A stretch of 64,000 nt of DNA from Bdellovibrio bacteriovorus (lineage in GTDB: Bacteria; Bdellovibrionota; Bdellovibrionia; Bdellovibrionales; Bdellovibrionaceae): NCBI RefSeq assembly GCF_002208115.1, contig NZ_CP020946.1, positions 1,240,001 through 1,304,000 on the forward strand. The letters run 5' to 3'. The notes under the pieces were generated by a model. That model did not search any database, was not told the DNA's origin, and was given only the letters and a program-made list of their open reading frames with translations. The position numbers and the translations under genes are program-made. How positions within the stretch are numbered: position 1 is the first letter of the stretch; every line of letters starts with the position of its first letter. Shown piece by piece: positions 61,438 through 64,000 of the stretch.

Positions 61438-64000
61438 ATGAATTTTTTCAGACGTTTGTTGTTCACTGATGTCATGCCATTGGTGAAGTTGGCGAAAACG
61501 AAAAATATCGAGGAAAGTGATCTGCTGGCACTGCCGCAGGAACTGAATCCTCAGCATATTAAGGTAGATATGCAGGAAATCAGCTGGAAGTCCCCACGGG
61601 CTCTGCTGTTTTCTTTGATCCCCGCTTTGCGTGATTTCACCCGACCTGCTTATATCTGGTATCTGGCCAGCTCCGTTTTGGCGCTGCTGTCACCGGTGTT
61701 CGTGAATCGTTTTATCGGGACTATTTCCGCCGGTGTGACAGCAGAGACTTTGCCGACGGCATTGATTTATGGTGTGGCGCTGGGTCTTTGCGGCTTTTTG
61801 TCGGGCCTGTGCATGCAGCACTATTTCTTCAATTCTTTGAAGGCCTACCAGGTTACGACCAATATTTTGAATGAGCGTCTGTTCAAGCACAGTTTGAAGC
61901 TCAGTCAAAAGTCGCGTCAGAAAAATCAGGTCGGTGATATCGTCAATCACATGAGTTCGGACAGTGACAATGTGTCTGACTTCCCGATGGTGTTTGGTGA
62001 CTTGATTTCCGCAAGTTTCCTGATCATCGGGGTCGTGGCGATGCTGTTCTATTATATTGGCTGGTCGGCACTGGCGGCATTGGCTGTGCTGTTCATCCTG
62101 GCGCCATTAACCAATTACGTGGCGAAAAAATTCACGCATCTGGATGAAGAGATGATGGAACACCGGGACCGCCGGGTGACCCTGATGACTCAGGCGATGA
62201 ATGCGATCCGCGTGGTGAAGTACTTTGCCTGGGAAAAGAGCGTTGCCAAGGAAGTCACCGAAGTCCGTGAAAAGGAACTGACCAGCCGTCGTCGTTTGGC
62301 CAAAGCCGAAGTGGTTTCAAGTCTGGGTTACCTGGCGGTGTCCACGCTGGTCTTGTTTGTGGCCTTGGCGGTGCATGCCTGGCGCGGGGAAAAGCTGGAT
62401 GCGGCGGTGATCTTCACCTGTATTTCTTTGTTCGGTCTTTTGGAAGGTCCATTTGGTGATTTGTCCCGACTGATCTCCCGTGCAACGAATGCCAAAGTCG
62501 GTGCTCGTCGTATTTTGGACTATCTGAACGAGGACGAAGTTGAAATCTCGACTGAAGAGCGCACCGATGGCGCGGCCGTGGGTCTGCAGATGCAGCACCT
62601 GAGCCTTCGTCATGACGGGGCTGTTTCTGATGTGCTTCACGATGTGAACGTTCATGTGCCGGCGGGAAGTTCACTGGCCATCGTCGGACCTGTCGGGGCG
62701 GGGAAAAGCTCGCTTTTGATGTCGTTACTGGGCGAGGTGTCTCCGCGTGAGGGTTCGTTGCGCTTTGTGCCGGAAATGCCGGGACGTCCGCGCATGGCCT
62801 ATGTGCCGCAGGAAGCATACATCGTAAATACTTCACTGCTGGAAAACCTGCAGTTCGGTGAAGAGGTTTCCAAAGAAGAGCTGCGTCGCGCTTTGCATAA
62901 CAGCTGCCTGAGCCGCGACCTGAAAGAATGGTCCGGGGGACTTCGCACTGAGATCGGTGAAAAAGGCGTGAACCTGTCCGGCGGTCAGAAACAGCGTGTG
63001 GCCCTGGCCCGCGCGTTCTTGCGCAAACCGCAGATCGTGCTTTTGGATGATCCGTTGTCTGCAGTGGATGCGGATACGGAAAACCTGCTTTGTGAGCGTC
63101 TGATTTTTGGCGCCTGGAAAGACGTGACCCGCATTGTGGTCACGCACCGACTGGAGCATTTGGCGCAGTTTGATCAGGTGATCTATATCCAGCACGGACG
63201 AGTGCAGGGGCAGGGCACTTTCAGTGAGCTGGTGAAGACGTGTGCACCATTTGCAGAGTTCTATAAAGAGCACGGCAAAACTCAAGGTGAAGGGCACGAA
63301 GTGCGCCCGGCCGAAGCCGCTCAGGAAGCCGCGTCCATCAACACCGAGCTTGAAGCCAAAACGACCCGTGTGACCGAAGACGAGGATCGCGAAGTCGGTG
63401 CGGTGAAGGGTTCGGTGTATTGGGATTATATCAGTTCTTTGGGGGGTGACGGTAAATTCACCAAGCCATTGATTTTGGCGACGCTGCTTCTGGGAGCAAC
63501 GGCGGCAACACTTCTGCCTTTGGCGCAGAAAGCCTGGCTTTCTTATTATTCCGGTCATCAGGCCGAGTGGGTGGCGTTGACGGCCATCGGGATTTACGGA
63601 CTGATTGGCGTGCTGGTGCTGGTAGGTTCATTGCTGAATCACCTGTTCTGGCTGGATCGTGGTATTCGCGCCGGTAAAAACATGCACGACAAAATGCTGA
63701 AAAGTGTTTTGAGTTCCCCGGTACGCTTCTTTGATTCGACTCCGGTGGGACGTATTATTCAGCGCTTCTCGCGTGATGTGGAATCGGTGGACGTGTACCT
63801 GCAATGGAGCTTTGATTCGGCGGTTCACTGTGCGCTGCAGGTGATTGTATCGATTGTTTTGATTTTGGGTCTGATGCCTTTGATGGTGTTTGTGATTGCT
63901 CCGGTGATGGCGCTTTATTATGTGCTGCAACGGGACTATCGCCGTCCAGCCCGTGAAGTGAAGCGTTTTGACAGTGTTGCCAGATCGCCTCGTTATGCCC
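61438..64000 (+). CDS. ABCC/MRP-type full-length ABC exporter, partial
   Basis: The frame runs off the right edge after 854 codons. The N-terminus has the MRP-type entry (TDVMPLVKLAKTKNIEESDLLALPQEL) and a six-helix membrane domain. The first nucleotide-binding domain has Walker A GPVGAGKSS (417-425), LSGGQKQRVALARA (from 513) and Walker B IVLLDDPLSAVDADTE. A charged linker and a second membrane domain (from about 660, with FDSTPVGRIIQRFSRD) follow; the second ATPase domain lies outside. Fused two-ATPase ABCC exporters are typical of eukaryotic MRP/CFTR-class proteins and uncommon in bacteria. It may export lipids, drugs or conjugates. Confidence 0.9.
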   Translation, partial: MNFFRRLLFTDVMPLVKLAKTKNIEESDLLALPQELNPQHIKVDMQEISWKSPRALLFSLIPALRDFTRPAYIWYLASSVLALLSPVFVNRFIGTISAGVTAETLPTALIYGVALGLCGFLSGLCMQHYFFNSLKAYQVTTNILNERLFKHSLKLSQKSRQKNQVGDIVNHMSSDSDNVSDFPMVFGDLISASFLIIGVVAMLFYYIGWSALAALAVLFILAPLTNYVAKKFTHLDEEMMEHRDRRVTLMTQAMNAIRVVKYFAWEKSVAKEVTEVREKELTSRRRLAKAEVVSSLGYLAVSTLVLFVALAVHAWRGEKLDAAVIFTCISLFGLLEGPFGDLSRLISRATNAKVGARRILDYLNEDEVEISTEERTDGAAVGLQMQHLSLRHDGAVSDVLHDVNVHVPAGSSLAIVGPVGAGKSSLLMSLLGEVSPREGSLRFVPEMPGRPRMAYVPQEAYIVNTSLLENLQFGEEVSKEELRRALHNSCLSRDLKEWSGGLRTEIGEKGVNLSGGQKQRVALARAFLRKPQIVLLDDPLSAVDADTENLLCERLIFGAWKDVTRIVVTHRLEHLAQFDQVIYIQHGRVQGQGTFSELVKTCAPFAEFYKEHGKTQGEGHEVRPAEAAQEAASINTELEAKTTRVTEDEDREVGAVKGSVYWDYISSLGGDGKFTKPLILATLLLGATAATLLPLAQKAWLSYYSGHQAEWVALTAIGIYGLIGVLVLVGSLLNHLFWLDRGIRAGKNMHDKMLKSVLSSPVRFFDSTPVGRIIQRFSRDVESVDVYLQWSFDSAVHCALQVIVSIVLILGLMPLMVFVIAPVMALYYVLQRDYRRPAREVKRFDSVARSPRYA

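Noticed and set aside
1-64000. tRNA, rRNA, CRISPR arrays, transposases, integrases or prophage
   Set aside because: None was found: gaps are short, there are no regularly spaced direct repeats, and no recombinase motif was seen in any frame.

Overview
The window (about 50% GC, densely coded, no tRNA, rRNA, insertion sequence or CRISPR array seen) looks like the chromosome of a Bdellovibrio-type predatory bacterium. The indications are a TIGR02147-family regulator paired with a secreted protein, trypsin-like proteases, several secreted hydrolases and a secreted nuclease, a CHASE2 cyclase, a fused CcoNO oxidase subunit and chemoreceptors without an obvious HAMP domain. The genus is inferred from gene content; no database search was possible.

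Layout. 1-7.4 kb: the end of an outer-membrane barrel, a CHASE2 adenylate cyclase, a large lipoprotein, a group II truncated haemoglobin and a PHB-depolymerase-like esterase. 7.5-13.8 kb: a translationally coupled purine operon xdhA-xdhB-xdhC-ade, predicted to take adenine through hypoxanthine to urate. 14-23.3 kb: secreted and envelope proteins (carboxylesterase, two serine proteases, a Rieske-flavodoxin fusion), a decayed gene, a KH-domain protein and the TIGR02147/secreted-protein pair. 23.4-31.1 kb: GltS, a haem-binding chemoreceptor, a ZIP transporter, dps next to oxyR with a good OxyR site, pcm, a CsbD-like protein and an OmpA lipoprotein.

31.2-54.8 kb is a respiratory island. On the minus strand, ccoI-ccoS-ccoNO-ccoQ-ccoP-ccoG and a COG2836 membrane protein encode a cbb3 oxidase and its assembly factors. 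On the plus strand are nirK (with a fused cytochrome c)-nirV-sco, a DUF2249 gene, and norC (dihaem)-norB-norQ-norD followed by a chemoreceptor, two tiny membrane peptides and nnrS. A Crp/Fnr regulator with a hemerythrin-like gene diverges from norC. Then come the anaerobic ribonucleotide reductase nrdDG and two more Crp/Fnr regulators. Nine FNR/DNR-type dyads (TTGAT-N4-ATCAA or close variants) lie in front of these genes. One of them fronts the haem-binding chemoreceptor 12 kb away. Several sit exactly where a class II activator site should be. Together they suggest a low-oxygen/NO regulon that reduces nitrite to N2O and couples respiration to chemotaxis; no nar or nos genes are visible.

54.9-64 kb: a conserved-looking unknown, a secreted HNH nuclease, two small secreted Cys-rich proteins, a Na+/H+ antiporter, a three-PAS histidine kinase, and an ABCC/MRP-type ABC exporter cut by the window edge. 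The exporter is preceded by a 17-codon ORF with a near-perfect ribosome binding site, a possible leader peptide.
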